Shown: positions 18,744 to 26,696 of the stretch, one piece after another
How the letters are laid out: each line of letters begins with the position of its first letter
Numbering within the stretch: position 1 is the first letter of the stretch
NCBI RefSeq assembly: GCF_003574095.1
Contig: NZ_QWLA01000006.1
Span: 1 to 64,000 of the forward strand
Source: Calidithermus roseus
GTDB taxonomy: Bacteria > Deinococcota > Deinococci > Deinococcales > Thermaceae
Direction: 5' to 3'
Length of the DNA stretch: 64,000 bases
Position numbers and translations under genes: made by a program
The notes under the pieces: model-generated
Told to the model about the DNA's origin: nothing
The model's database searches: none
The model's input: only the letters and a program-made list of their open reading frames with translations

Positions 18744-18889
18744 AAAATTTCCTTAACGCGTCACCGCAAATCTTACACGCCCCACCATGAGACGTAAAGG
18801 GGTACAAAAGCCCCATCTCGGGCCGATTCGTGCGCCCTTTTGTTCGTTCTTCAAACAAAAGACATCGACGGCGATTGGCCTCTCCCACC

Positions 18890-19585
18890 CTATTTGCGTG
18901 GGGGCTGCGCCGGGCGCAGCTCGAGTTGCCCCGGCATCACCCGCGGATTGCTCCGAAGCACGTACAGAACGGCTTGGGCCACGTCCTCGGGCTGGATTTT
19001 CCAAGCGGCATCGGTGCTGTTACCGCCGAAGGCGGTGTTGACCGAGCCCGGCAGCACCGTGCTGACGCGGATACCCAGGTAGCGCAGATCCTGCATGATG
19101 GCCTCGGAAAAACCAATGAGGCCGAACTTGCTCGCGTTGTAGGCGCTGCCACCCGCGAAGGCGTTTTTCCCGGCCAGCGAGCCGATGTTGACGATGTGAC
19201 CCCCACCGCGGCGCTGCATGGCGGGCACGGCGGCCTTGGTCGCCAGGAAGAGGCCGGTGAGGTTGGTCTCGAGCACCGCTCGCCACTCCTCGATACCCAT
19301 GTCCTGCACGGGCTTGAAGACTCCGATCCCGGCGTTGTTGATCAGGTAGTCCAGCCCGCCAAAGCGCTCCTCGAGCCGCGCCACAGCCTGCTCGAGGTCG
19401 GCAAACTGGGTCACGTCCCCCGACAAAGCCACAGCCCTCTCGCCAAGTTCGGTGGCCAGGGCCTCGAGCCGGACCCGGTTGCGGGCCAGCAGCCCCACCT
19501 TCACCCCCTCACTCACGAGCAGGCGGGCGATTTCCCTGCCGATACCTTCGGAAGCTCCGGTGACGAGCGCGACCTTGTCGTTCAT
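18890..19585 (-). CDS. Short-chain dehydrogenase/reductase
   Basis: This 231-residue classical SDR has the cofactor motif TGASEGIGR at the N-terminus, NNAGIG around residue 84, and the catalytic triad Ser in NIGSLAG and Tyr-Lys in YNASKFG. An Arg after the second beta strand (LLARNRVRLE) favours NADP(H). The substrate cannot be told from sequence. It is a single gene with a TAGGAT box 6 nt before ATG 19585, so it is probably leaderless. Confidence 0.88.
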   Translation of the reverse strand: MNDKVALVTGASEGIGREIARLLVSEGVKVGLLARNRVRLEALATELGERAVALSGDVTQFADLEQAVARLEERFGGLDYLINNAGIGVFKPVQDMGIEEWRAVLETNLTGLFLATKAAVPAMQRRGGGHIVNIGSLAGKNAFAGGSAYNASKFGLIGFSEAIMQDLRYLGIRVSTVLPGSVNTAFGGNSTDAAWKIQPEDVAQAVLYVLRSNPRVMPGQLELRPAQPPRK

Positions 19586-19591
19586 GCGCGA

Positions 19592-19597
19592 ATCCTA
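19592..19597 (-). promoter_or_regulatory. -10 box of leaderless SDR transcript
   Basis: TAGGAT on the minus strand lies 6 nt from ATG 19585. Confidence 0.45.
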
Positions 19598-19643
19598 AGC
19601 CTACGGCCCCAGCCTGAAGTAGGCGACAGCTCTCAGTGCAGGG

Positions 19644-19667
19644 AAACCCTCCCGGTTGGGAGGGTTT
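19644..19667 (-). terminator. Hairpin ending the redox cluster
   Basis: AAACCCTCCC and GGGAGGGTTT form a perfect 10-bp stem with a 4-nt loop, 49 nt beyond the stop of the haem protein gene. The stem's own terminal TTT serves as a short U-run; it could work in both directions. Confidence 0.65.
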
Positions 19668-19715
19668 GCTGGGTTGACTTGGGTTGGCGTGCCTGAGCCA
19701 ACCGTCGGCGACTTC

Positions 19716-20132
19716 TTACTGCGCGGGCTTGTAGAGATCCACCCCGCCCGCTTTCTCGAAGTTGGCCTTGAGGAAGGCGGGGTCTACGAGGGGTTTGCTG
19801 TCGGGGTTGCCCGGCCAGGTGCCCGCGAAGACCTCGAGGACGTCGAGGTAGCCATCTGCGTCGGAGTCCTTCATGGCCCTGAGCGCGTCGTAGAGGGCCT
19901 GATTGATGTTGCCCCTGAAGTTCGAGCGCACCAGCTCGCCGAAGGGATTCCAGGGGGGGCCGCCACCGGGGTTGACGTGGCAGAACTGGCAGGTGACGGT
20001 GCGGGTATTCCCCTGGTCGGGGGTCAGGTGGAGTTGGGCGATGGCCGCCAGGCGGTAGGGAGGACGGCCCAGAGCGATGGGGAGGGAGAGGGCCAGGCCG
20101 GTCGCGCAAAGCCAGATTACCGTTCGCTTCAT
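19716..20132 (-). CDS. Secreted c-type haem protein with EF-hand-like motif
   Basis: This 138-residue protein has a signal peptide (MKRTVIWLCATGLALSLPIALG). A single CxxCH haem-attachment motif (CQFCH) lies at about residue 49, followed by a Ca-binding-like loop DSDADGYLDVLE around residues 88-99, then a tail without further Cys. The distal Met ligand is not obvious. It resembles short dockerin/EF-hand cytochrome-like proteins. It lies 10 nt after the cupredoxin gene, so it is probably part of one periplasmic electron-transfer operon. Confidence 0.65.
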   Translation of the reverse strand: MKRTVIWLCATGLALSLPIALGRPPYRLAAIAQLHLTPDQGNTRTVTCQFCHVNPGGGPPWNPFGELVRSNFRGNINQALYDALRAMKDSDADGYLDVLEVFAGTWPGNPDSKPLVDPAFLKANFEKAGGVDLYKPAQ

Positions 20133-20142
20133 AGCTCACCTC

Positions 20143-20496
20143 TCAAGGATTGACCACGATGGTGCCCTTCATGCTGGGATGGATCGTGCAGTGGTAGGGG
20201 AAGGTGCCCTGGGTGTCGAAGAGGATGGACGCCGAGGTCTGGCCCTGGTCGAGGCTCCCGGTGTCGAAGACTCCCGAGTCGGAAGTGGCGGTATGCGGGA
20301 TGCTGTCGAGGTTCTTAAAAGTCAGGCTGGTCCCGGCTTTTACCGAACAGGTGCTGGGCTTGAAGGCGAAGTTCTGGATCTCGATGGTGGAAGGGCAGGC
20401 CGTGGGTCCTCCGTCCCCACCGCCTCCGCCACCCCCTCCACCTATGGGGCATCCTGTGAGGGCTAAACTCAAGGCCAAGAACAAAGCCAACCGCAT
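20143..20496 (-). CDS. Lipoprotein cupredoxin (plastocyanin-like)
   Basis: This 117-residue protein starts at the second ATG (20496), which has AAGGGGG 6 nt before it. A lipobox ends at LTGC, followed by a poly-Gly linker of about nine residues, then a type 1 copper domain. Ligands fit His in SIPHTAT, then Cys, His and Met in HCTIHPSMKG. It would hold a copper ion at the outer face of a membrane and pass electrons. A second Cys pair (ACPS...STCSV) may form a disulfide. Confidence 0.8.
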   Translation of the reverse strand: MRLALFLALSLALTGCPIGGGGGGGGGDGGPTACPSTIEIQNFAFKPSTCSVKAGTSLTFKNLDSIPHTATSDSGVFDTGSLDQGQTSASILFDTQGTFPYHCTIHPSMKGTIVVNP

Positions 20497-20549
20497 GGGC
20501 ATCCCCCTTTAGCCTGCGCAGGCTGGTCGAAAGCCTGGATCGGCCTGGG

Positions 20550-21008
20550 TTATTTGTATTCCCCTGCCTTCTCCACCTGGCCACAGGCGATGCTGGCCCC
20601 CACTGGGTTTGGGGTGTTGGCGTGGACGTTGACGTAAGTCTCTCCCTCGGGGTACTTCACGCTGGCAGGCAGGCGGGTGTAGGCCAGAGCCACCCCCTTG
20701 TCGTCGGGTTGCAAGTTGGCCAGCCCGATGATCTTATCGCCGTTTTGGGCCTGGCAACTGGCGTTGCCGGCGGCGTTGTAGTGGATGTGGTTGGCGTAGA
20801 CCCCCGAGCCGGGTCTGAGCCCCTCGAGGCGCAGGAAGACCTCGTGTTCCCCGCCGGGCGAGGTGAGGATCACCGCCGTGCCCTTTAGGCCTGCCGTTCC
20901 CGAAAGCTCGGCGTAGCGGATCTCGGGCCCTTTGCTCTGCATCTGGGCCAGGGCAGCTACCGCAGCTACCCCCAACAAGGCTACCCACGTCCAGGGTTTA
21001 ACCTTCAT
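20550..21008 (-). CDS. Cu/Zn superoxide dismutase-like secreted protein
   Basis: This 152-residue protein starts at ATG 21008 with GGAGGTG upstream. A signal peptide is followed by a beta-rich domain containing NHIHYN, NASC, VNVHANTPNPVGASIACGQ. The His pairs and the two Cys echo the CuZn-SOD fold, but the full seven-ligand set is not clear, so it may bind metal without dismutase activity. It is the first gene of a three-gene set with a cupredoxin and a haem protein. Confidence 0.65.
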   Translation of the reverse strand: MKVKPWTWVALLGVAAVAALAQMQSKGPEIRYAELSGTAGLKGTAVILTSPGGEHEVFLRLEGLRPGSGVYANHIHYNAAGNASCQAQNGDKIIGLANLQPDDKGVALAYTRLPASVKYPEGETYVNVHANTPNPVGASIACGQVEKAGEYK

Positions 21009-21060
21009 AAACACCTCCATGACCAAATACGCAGCTGTGAACACACTGGATTCAGCCAGG

Positions 21061-21089
21061 AAAAAAACCAGCGGCTTTCACGCCGCTGG
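21061..21089 (-). terminator. Intrinsic terminator of the Ham1 gene
   Basis: CCAGCGGC-N6-GCCGCTGG is followed on the minus strand by seven T, 16 nt after the stop codon at 21106. Confidence 0.9.
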
Positions 21090-21105
21090 TGCCTGGAGCG
21101 AAGGG

Positions 21106-22395
21106 TTACTCCGAGGAACTGGCCTCGGGGATTCTGAATCCGTCTTTGTAGGCCTCAATCAGCTCGGCCAGGGCCTTGCCCCGGTGCGAGTGCCGCGCCT
21201 TCTCCTCCATGCTCATCTCGGCGAAGGTCTTGCCCGCTTCGGGCACGAAGAACAGCGGGTCGTAGCCGAAGCCGTTTTCTCCCCGCGGCGCCTCGAGGAT
21301 CAGGCCCTCGGTGACGCCCCGGAAGAGCTGCATGAAGCCCTGGGGGTGGGCCACCGCCAGCACCGCCACGAAGCGGGCGGTGCGCTTGTCGGCGGGAACG
21401 CCCTTGAGGCGCTCGAGCAGGTAGATGTTGCGCTCGAGGTCACTCTTGCGCCCGCCGAAGCGGGCCGAGTACACGCCGGGTTCGCCCTCGAGGGCATCGA
21501 CCTCGAGGCCCGAGTCGTCGGCCAGGGTCAGCAGGCCGGTCTGGCGGCAGGCAAAGGCCGCCTTGAGCATGGCGTTGTCCTCGAAGGTGGCCCCTTCTTC
21601 AGGGGGCATCTTGAAAGTGTAGTCGAGCAGGGAGGCCAGCTCCCAGCCCAGCGGAGCGAGCCCTTCGCGTAGCTCGCGGTACTTGCCAGGGTTATTGGTC
21701 GCAACCAGTAGGCGCATAGGGGAAGGGCGCGAGGAGGGCCTGGCCGCTCCTGGGGCCAGCTCGAGTGTAGCCGATGATCCTTGCGGTGGCAGTTCGACCG
21801 TGGGGTGCAGGTGGTCGATGATGTGATGCCCCAGTAAGCGGCGCACCGCCCGCTCCCAGGGGGAGAAGCGCTCGCGCTCGGCAGGCGACATCTCGGCCAG
21901 GGTCTTGCCCGCCTCGAGCACGAAGAACAGCGTGTCGTAGCCGACCCCACCCTCACCCTTGGGTTTGTGCAGCAGCACCCCCTGGGTTTCGCCCACGTAA
22001 GTTTCGGTCTTCCCCTGGGGATAGGCCAGGGTGAGCACGGTCATGAAGCGGGTCATGCGCTCCTGCGGCGGGAGCCCACGCAGCTTCTGCAGGAGCTTGG
22101 CGCGGCGCTCTTCCTCGCTGTCGCCGGGGCCAAACTGCAAGGAGAAAAATACCCGCTGCCCCGCGCGGGTGTACTCGAAACAGCTCTCGTCGAGCAAGGT
22201 GGGCAGGCCGCTGAGTTTGGCGAGGTGCGTGGCCACGACGGGCACACGCTCGGTAAGGTCTTCGCCGGGGGCGTCAGGATTGGGCAGCAGCCCGGCGTAG
22301 TTGCCGATGGGCTCGAGCTGCCAGCCCAATGGGGCGAGCAACTCGCGCAGCTTGGCGAGTTTAGGCTCTTTGTGTGTGGCAACCAGTACACGCAT
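21106..22395 (-). CDS. Tandem RdgB/Ham1 fusion, inactive-looking first half
   Basis: This open frame of 429 codons has two Ham1 (non-canonical purine NTP pyrophosphatase) domains. Residues 227-429 are canonical: MRLLVATNNPGKYRELRE, TFEDNAMLKA, LADDSGLEVDALEGEPGVYSARFGG cut short here, NGFGYDPLFF and RHSHRGKA. Residues 1-200 have the same layout but lost the key residues: DESCFEY replaces DDSGLEV, TERV.ATHLAKL replaces TFEDN.MLKA, and RFSPWERA replaces RHSHRGKA. RdgB removes ITP, dITP and XTP as a dimer, so the fusion may be a one-chain pseudo-dimer. A separate start at ATG 21717 for the second domain is possible. Confidence 0.85.
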   Translation of the reverse strand: MRVLVATHKEPKLAKLRELLAPLGWQLEPIGNYAGLLPNPDAPGEDLTERVPVVATHLAKLSGLPTLLDESCFEYTRAGQRVFFSLQFGPGDSEEERRAKLLQKLRGLPPQERMTRFMTVLTLAYPQGKTETYVGETQGVLLHKPKGEGGVGYDTLFFVLEAGKTLAEMSPAERERFSPWERAVRRLLGHHIIDHLHPTVELPPQGSSATLELAPGAARPSSRPSPMRLLVATNNPGKYRELREGLAPLGWELASLLDYTFKMPPEEGATFEDNAMLKAAFACRQTGLLTLADDSGLEVDALEGEPGVYSARFGGRKSDLERNIYLLERLKGVPADKRTARFVAVLAVAHPQGFMQLFRGVTEGLILEAPRGENGFGYDPLFFVPEAGKTFAEMSMEEKARHSHRGKALAELIEAYKDGFRIPEASSSE

Positions 22396-22405
22396 GGCCG
22401 TTTAC

Positions 22406-23164
22406 TCAGGATAGGGGTTTTCGCAGTTGCGCGTGTACGTTTTTGATCAATTCTGGCACCTGGCTCAGGCCGGTCTCGAGCATCCTCCGGTAAATCGCCT
22501 GGGGAACCGGGCGGCCCTCCCCGCCGCCGTGCACCTCGATGACGTCGCCTTCCTTCGTCGCCACTACCGTGAGGTCGGCCCAGGCGCTCTCGTCTTCTTG
22601 GTGGGTGAGGTCGAGCAGGATGCGCTCCTCCCCGAACCAGCCCAGGCTGATCGCGGCAAACTCGCTCAGCGGCCACTCGTCGATCTTGCCCATCATCACC
22701 AGCCGGTCCAGAGCCGCGTACAGCGCGGCATACCCGCCCAACAGCGAGGCTACGCGGGTTCCCCCATCGGCCTGGAGCACGTCGGCATCGATGATCACGG
22801 TCTTGTTGGGCAGCAGCGAGAGGTCCAGGGCAGCCCGGAAAGCCCGCCCCATGAAGCGCTGGATCTCCGCGGTGCGCCCGGAGAGCTTCTGGCGCTCGCG
22901 CTCCTTGCGTTCCTTGGTCGAGCGGGGCAGCAGGTTGTACTCGGCCATCAGCCAACCTTCCTTGGCCGAGACGTGGCGCGGAACGCCATCGGTGAGCGAG
23001 ACCGTCACCAGCACGCGGGTCAGGCCCAGCTCGACCAGGGCTGAGCCTTCGGCATAGGCGCTGTAGCCCAGCTCGAGCTTGAGCGGGCGCATCTGCAAGG
23101 CGTCGCGACCGTCTTTGCGGCTGCTCTTGGTATCAGGAGGAGGATTCACGGCAGCCCACAGCAT
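22406..23164 (-). CDS. rph: Ribonuclease PH
   Basis: This protein of up to 252 residues has the RNase PH signatures RKDGRDALQMRPL, RVLVTVSLTDGVPRH, RSTKERKERERQKLSGRTAEIQRFMGR cut short here, DADVLQADGGTR and VDLTV-like strands. It trims tRNA 3' ends by phosphorolysis. It sits directly upstream of the Ham1 fusion, the rph-rdgB pairing seen in many bacteria. The start could be GTG 23149, which fits family length better, or ATG 23164. Confidence 0.93.
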   Translation of the reverse strand: MLWAAVNPPPDTKSSRKDGRDALQMRPLKLELGYSAYAEGSALVELGLTRVLVTVSLTDGVPRHVSAKEGWLMAEYNLLPRSTKERKERERQKLSGRTAEIQRFMGRAFRAALDLSLLPNKTVIIDADVLQADGGTRVASLLGGYAALYAALDRLVMMGKIDEWPLSEFAAISLGWFGEERILLDLTHQEDESAWADLTVVATKEGDVIEVHGGGEGRPVPQAIYRRMLETGLSQVPELIKNVHAQLRKPLS

Positions 23165-23199
23165 CCCCCTTCAGGGCAGCGCGCGTCAAGCCACCACAC

Positions 23200-23228
23200 T
23201 TGCCCCACGGAGCAAAACCGACTAACAT
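23200..23228 (+). promoter_or_regulatory. Promoter of tRNA-Thr
   Basis: TTGCCC (23200-23205), a 17-nt spacer and TAACAT (23223-23228) stand 12 nt before the tRNA. Confidence 0.6.
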
Positions 23229-23240
23229 AGCTGTCTGCGG

Positions 23241-23315
23241 GCCGGTGTAGCTCAGCGGTAGAGCACTCGATTCGTAATCGAGCGGTCGTCGGTTCAAATC
23301 CGACCACCGGCTCCA
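23241..23315 (+). tRNA. tRNA-Thr (anticodon CGT)
   Basis: This is a 75-nt cloverleaf. The acceptor arm GCCGGTG pairs with CACCGGC; the D arm is GCTC...GAGC; the anticodon stem CTCGA/TCGAG has loop TTCGTAA; the T arm has GGTTCAAATCC; and CCA is encoded. It decodes ACG. A promoter and a terminator flank it. The CRISPR island begins about 50 nt downstream, consistent with tRNA-side insertion, but no att duplication is visible. Confidence 0.97.
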
Positions 23316-23321
23316 GTCTAG

Positions 23322-23349
23322 GACGCGGTTTTCTGACCGCGTCTTTTTC
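23322..23349 (+). terminator. Intrinsic terminator of tRNA-Thr
   Basis: GACGCGGT-N6-ACCGCGTC is followed by TTTTT on the plus strand. Confidence 0.9.
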
Positions 23350-23367
23350 TATTTGCCCCAACCCCAG

Positions 23368-24551
23368 GTTTCAATCCTCTACGAGGCTTATCGGCTTTGC
23401 AACGACCACACCAAATTTTACTGGCGCTCCGCGCTGTACGTTTCAATCCTCTACGAGGCTTATCGGCTTTGCAACGGATCGGGTGCTATCGCGGTGTTGA
23501 CCCCCGATAGGTTTCAATCCTCTACGAGGCTTATCGGCTTTGCAACGAGATCATGACTGTGATCCTCTGGTTTCGTAACAGGTTTCAATCCTCTACGAGG
23601 CTTATCGGCTTTGCAACTTGATGCAGATAGTGCAGGCCAGGTGGTTAAACGTAGTTTCAATCCTCTACGAGGCTTATCGGCTTTGCAACCCTGTGGGCGC
23701 TGCGAGGGGAGGGGGGAGGTATGACGTTTCAATCCTCTACGAGGCTTATCGGCTTTGCAACTCACGTAGGGGTTGGGGTTCCAGGGGGGATACTGAGTTT
23801 CAATCCTCTACGAGGCTTATCGGCTTTGCAACGCCGCCGTGGTGCTGGCCGCCGCCCAGAAACTAGCCAGTTTCAATCCTCTACGAGGCTTATCGGCTTT
23901 GCAACGCGTTGAGAACGGCGCTGACGATAGCGGGTCTTTCCGCGTTTCAATCCTCTACGAGGCTTATCGGCTTTGCAACTGCCTGCTGACTATCGGGGTT
24001 GGTGGGATCAGTAAGGTTTCAATCCTCTACGAGGCTTATCGGCTTTGCAACTGATCAGCCAGTTCCGCCTTTGCTACCTGGATGGCGTTTCAATCCTCTA
24101 CGAGGCTTATCGGCTTTGCAACCATTGCGCTACGACCAGTTCATTGCCCCTCTGATCCGTTTCAATCCTCTACGAGGCTTATCGGCTTTGCAACGGCCCT
24201 GAACGAGGCGGTGCGCCTCGAGTTGCTGGTTTCAATCCTCTACGAGGCTTATCGGCTTTGCAACGACACTGGCTAGCTCGGCTTCGGCTTCGGCGTTTTT
24301 GTTTCAATCCTCTACGAGGCTTATCGGCTTTGCAACGAGGCCGCCTACCAGGCGTGGAAGGTCATTCGAGACGTTTCAATCCTCTACGAGGCTTATCGGC
24401 TTTGCAACTAAAAAGCCCGCATCTATGCGGGCCCATTTGGGATGTTTCAATCCTCTACGAGGCTTATCGGCTTTGCAACGGGTAGCAAAGAAATAACTAC
24501 CGGTGGTATTGACACGTTTCAATCCTCTACGAGGCTTATCGGCTTTGCAAC
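23368..24551 (-). CRISPR. CRISPR array 1 (17 repeats, 16 spacers)
   Basis: 36-bp repeats start at 23368, 23440, 23511, 23582, 23654, 23726, 23797, 23870, 23944, 24016, 24087, 24159, 24229, 24301, 24373, 24444 and 24516. I see no variants. Spacers are 34-38 nt. In the minus-strand sense the repeat begins GTTGCAAAGCCGAT and ends AAGCCTCGTAGAGG-ATTGAAAC, the usual crRNA 5' handle. A promoter at 24561-24590 faces the array. Transcription is therefore leftward and the newest spacers lie at the right end. Confidence 0.97.
24411..24428 (-). terminator. Terminator-like hairpin inside the second-newest spacer
   Basis: Within spacer 24409-24443 the minus strand reads GCCCGCATAGATGCGGGC followed by TTTTTA. 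This is an intrinsic terminator in the direction of array transcription. It probably came with the protospacer. Confidence 0.7.
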
Positions 24552-24560
24552 GCCACCCTC

Positions 24561-24738
24561 AACATAGCACGGCGAGGCCGGGCCTGTTAAGGTCATTTAC
24601 GCACGCGGGGGCTCTATTCAGCCACAGATAGGAAAGGCGTGGGATAGAAGGAGGGAATTCTGCCTTTCTGGAGCCGTACGCATGCGATGAGACTTGGGGA
24701 GACATATACAGGAGGTTCTTTTGCCCTGCCTGTGTGGG
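24561..24738 (-). promoter_or_regulatory. Leader and promoter of CRISPR array 1
   Basis: On the minus strand: CGCATGCG (24686-24679), 71 nt, CGCGTGCG (24607-24600), 9 nt, -35 TTAACA (24590-24585), 18 nt, -10 TATGTT (24566-24561), then 9 nt to the first repeat. The same order and almost the same distances occur in front of array 2. No gene lies in 24552-24793. Confidence 0.75.
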
Positions 24739-24762
24739 AAAAACCCCGGTAGGGCACCGGGG
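24739..24762 (-). terminator. Intrinsic terminator after cas2
   Basis: CCCCGGT-N5-ACCGGGG is followed by TTTTT on the minus strand, 31 nt past the cas2 stop. It separates cas4-cas1-cas2 from array 1. Confidence 0.88.
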
Positions 24763-24793
24763 GCCTGTATAAGGTGGCCTTCGTGCTCGCTGG

Positions 24794-25078
24794 CTAGACA
24801 AAGTCGGGGTCCTCGAGGCGCTTCAGGGCCTCGTGACCGATGCGGTAGGTGCGGCCTACTGTCTCGGGAGGCAGGAAGTAGACCGCCAGAACGTCCTCCT
24901 TTTGGTCTACGAACTGCTCCAGCCGCCCCTTGAGATGGGCCCACTGTTCGCGGGTGAGGCGAGCCTCGAAGACCGAGTACTGCCGCCGCTCACCAAAGCC
25001 CTTGAGGAGCTTGGCGAGCTTGGCCCGCCTCGAGTCCGAGGGGGTGTCGTAGGCGATGACCAGATAGAGTTCCTTCAT
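24794..25078 (-). CDS. cas2: CRISPR adaptation protein Cas2
   Basis: This 94-residue protein starts MKELYLVIAYDTPSDSRRAKL, with the conserved Asp at the end of the first strand. The second part has QYSVFEARLTREQW and the C-terminal IGHEALKRLEDPDFV. Cas2 dimers bridge two Cas1 dimers in the spacer-integration complex. The ATG overlaps the cas1 stop by 4 nt (ATGA). Confidence 0.96.
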   Translation of the reverse strand: MKELYLVIAYDTPSDSRRAKLAKLLKGFGERRQYSVFEARLTREQWAHLKGRLEQFVDQKEDVLAVYFLPPETVGRTYRIGHEALKRLEDPDFV

Positions 25079-26052
25079 CGTACGGTGAAGGCCTCGTACT
25101 GGGGTAGCTCACCCACGAGGTGCTTGACGAGGATGCGGGCCTGGGCTAGCAGGATCTGGCGGTAGGAGAGACTCTTGCCCAGGAGGGGATGACGTACCCG
25201 CTCGCTGAGGCGTTCTTCCCAGGCGCGCAGGAACTTGGGCCAGGCTTCCTTGTGTAGCTGGGGATAGCCCTCGGTGTCATCGAAGTCCTCGAGGCTAAGG
25301 CGGCGGTTGTTGCAGAGGGAGAGCGCTACCGAGTCGGCCAGGATGCTGCGAAACTCCTCCATCAGATCCAGTGCCAGCGAGGCCCGGCCATAGCGGATTT
25401 CGTGCAGATAACCCACATAGGGGTCCAGCCCGGCAATCTGTAGGGCGCTCTCGCACTCCTTGGCCAGCAGGGTATAGGCAAGCGAGAGCAGGCTGTTGGC
25501 TGGGTCGCGAGGTGGGCGGCGGCTGCGCTCGGCGAATTGGAAGCCTTCGGGAAGCAGGCTGGAGAAGGCCCGGAAGTAGGCATCGGCAGCCATCCCCTCC
25601 ACCCCACGCAAGGTATCCTCGTCCGGGGCTTGCTCGGCGTCGGCGAGGGCTCCCCGGAGAGCCTCCCAGCCCTCGGCTCCGTTGCGCCGGAGGAGTACCA
25701 GACCGTTTTTGACCTTGCCCAGCACGAAGCGCCTGGCCAGGGAGAGCTTATGGGCCGGATCCAGGTGAGCCTTGAACTGGGCTACCCGCGCCGGGGCGTT
25801 CTTGGCCGGGGTGCGGGTGAGGCCCGCATAGTAGGTGCCTGCAGGGGACATGTAGTGCAGGCCGATGCCCTCGAGGGCGCAATGCTTGAGGAGGGCCGGG
25901 GTCACCACGGCATTCCCCAGCACCACGATCTCCTCCACGCTGATGAGCGGCTTTTGTAGCAGGACTTCTCGCCCGGCACGGCGGGCCACCTTGAGGCTCC
26001 CCCCATCTTTGGAGAGGTAGGCGTCGGGCTCGAGTACGTAGACTACGCCCAC
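25075..26052 (-). CDS. cas1: CRISPR integrase Cas1
   Basis: This 325-residue protein starts at GTG 26052 (VGVVYVLEPDAYLSKDGG), overlapping the cas4 end by 10 nt. Visible blocks are the N-terminal beta domain, GVEGMAADAYFRAF (catalytic Glu region), RRPPRDPANSLLSLAYTLL, GLDPYVGYLHEIRYGRASLA (catalytic His) and LDLMEEFRSILAD (catalytic Asp region). It integrates prespacers at the leader end. The 18 upstream codons of the open frame belong to the cas4 overlap. Confidence 0.95.
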   Translation of the reverse strand: MGVVYVLEPDAYLSKDGGSLKVARRAGREVLLQKPLISVEEIVVLGNAVVTPALLKHCALEGIGLHYMSPAGTYYAGLTRTPAKNAPARVAQFKAHLDPAHKLSLARRFVLGKVKNGLVLLRRNGAEGWEALRGALADAEQAPDEDTLRGVEGMAADAYFRAFSSLLPEGFQFAERSRRPPRDPANSLLSLAYTLLAKECESALQIAGLDPYVGYLHEIRYGRASLALDLMEEFRSILADSVALSLCNNRRLSLEDFDDTEGYPQLHKEAWPKFLRAWEERLSERVRHPLLGKSLSYRQILLAQARILVKHLVGELPQYEAFTVR

Positions 26053-26609
26053 CGAGCCACCCCCTTGCGCCACAGCTCGGGCTGGCAGGCCCCCCGTACG
26101 CTGCACCCTTCACACTTGCTCCTGGGCACCTCCACCCCTGGGGGCCTGGGGCTTCCCAGGAGGGTACGCATCCGGGCCACGGCCTCCTCCACAGCGGCGA
26201 AGAGCTCCGGGGTGAAGGCCACCTCGCGACGGGCGTGGCTCTTGTGGTAGTAGACGAAGCCTCGCCTGGCCTCTATCCCCCGCGACTCCAGCAGGCACAG
26301 GGCCTGGGCCACGAGCTGAATAGCATCCGAGGGGTGGGCCTCCTCGCTGGCCCGGCCTACCTTGTACTCCACAACGCAGGCCTCGCCCTTTCTCCACTCC
26401 AAACGATCTACCACCCCCACCAGCCCCAACCGGTCTGACCAGACCCACAGCCCGGAGAGTTCGTCGCCCTCGGTATAGGCCTTTTCGTGCAAGTAGTGAC
26501 CCTCGATGACGTGGTGATTGGCGTGGAGTTCACCCAGGATGTACTCGAGGTAGAAACGCCTCCCGCAGTAGGCGACGGTGTTGACCTTGGAGAGGGGCAG
26601 GTAATCCAT
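26043..26609 (-). CDS. cas4: Cas4 Fe-S exonuclease
   Basis: This 188-residue protein has Cys15, Cys166, Cys169 and Cys175 for a [4Fe-4S] cluster, and RecB-type nuclease residues His41, Asp68 and Glu81-x-Lys83 in VVEYKVG. Cas4 trims prespacer ends and selects PAM and orientation together with Cas1-Cas2. It is the first gene of cas4-cas1-cas2. A GGGGAC ribosome site lies inside a 16-bp dyad 3 nt before the ATG. Confidence 0.95.
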   Translation of the reverse strand: MDYLPLSKVNTVAYCGRRFYLEYILGELHANHHVIEGHYLHEKAYTEGDELSGLWVWSDRLGLVGVVDRLEWRKGEACVVEYKVGRASEEAHPSDAIQLVAQALCLLESRGIEARRGFVYYHKSHARREVAFTPELFAAVEEAVARMRTLLGSPRPPGVEVPRSKCEGCSVRGACQPELWRKGVARWA

Positions 26610-26612
26610 AGT

Positions 26613-26696
26613 CCCCGGTCTACCGGGGGAGTGTCACCCCATTTGGTGACGCAGTGCAGGTGAGCGCTGCCGGGGTTTGTCGCCTGCTGTGGCGAC
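26613..26696. promoter_or_regulatory. Divergent cas control region with three dyads
   Basis: Between cas4 and the lipoprotein gene are CCCCGGT-CT-ACCGGGG (26613-26628), GTCACC-N6-GGTGAC (26633-26650) and GTCGCC-N6-GGCGAC (26679-26696). The last two share the form GTCRCC-N6-GGYGAC, with centres 46 bp apart. They are candidate sites for the WYL regulator encoded downstream. The first dyad would also hide the cas4 ribosome site. Confidence 0.55.

Noticed and set aside
23316-23367. Attachment site of an integrated element next to tRNA-Thr
   Set aside because: No copy of the tRNA 3' end is seen at the far side of the CRISPR island, and no integrase is present.
23368-24551. Open frames of FNPLRGLSALQ-type repeats across the arrays
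   Set aside because: These are translations of CRISPR repeats, not proteins.
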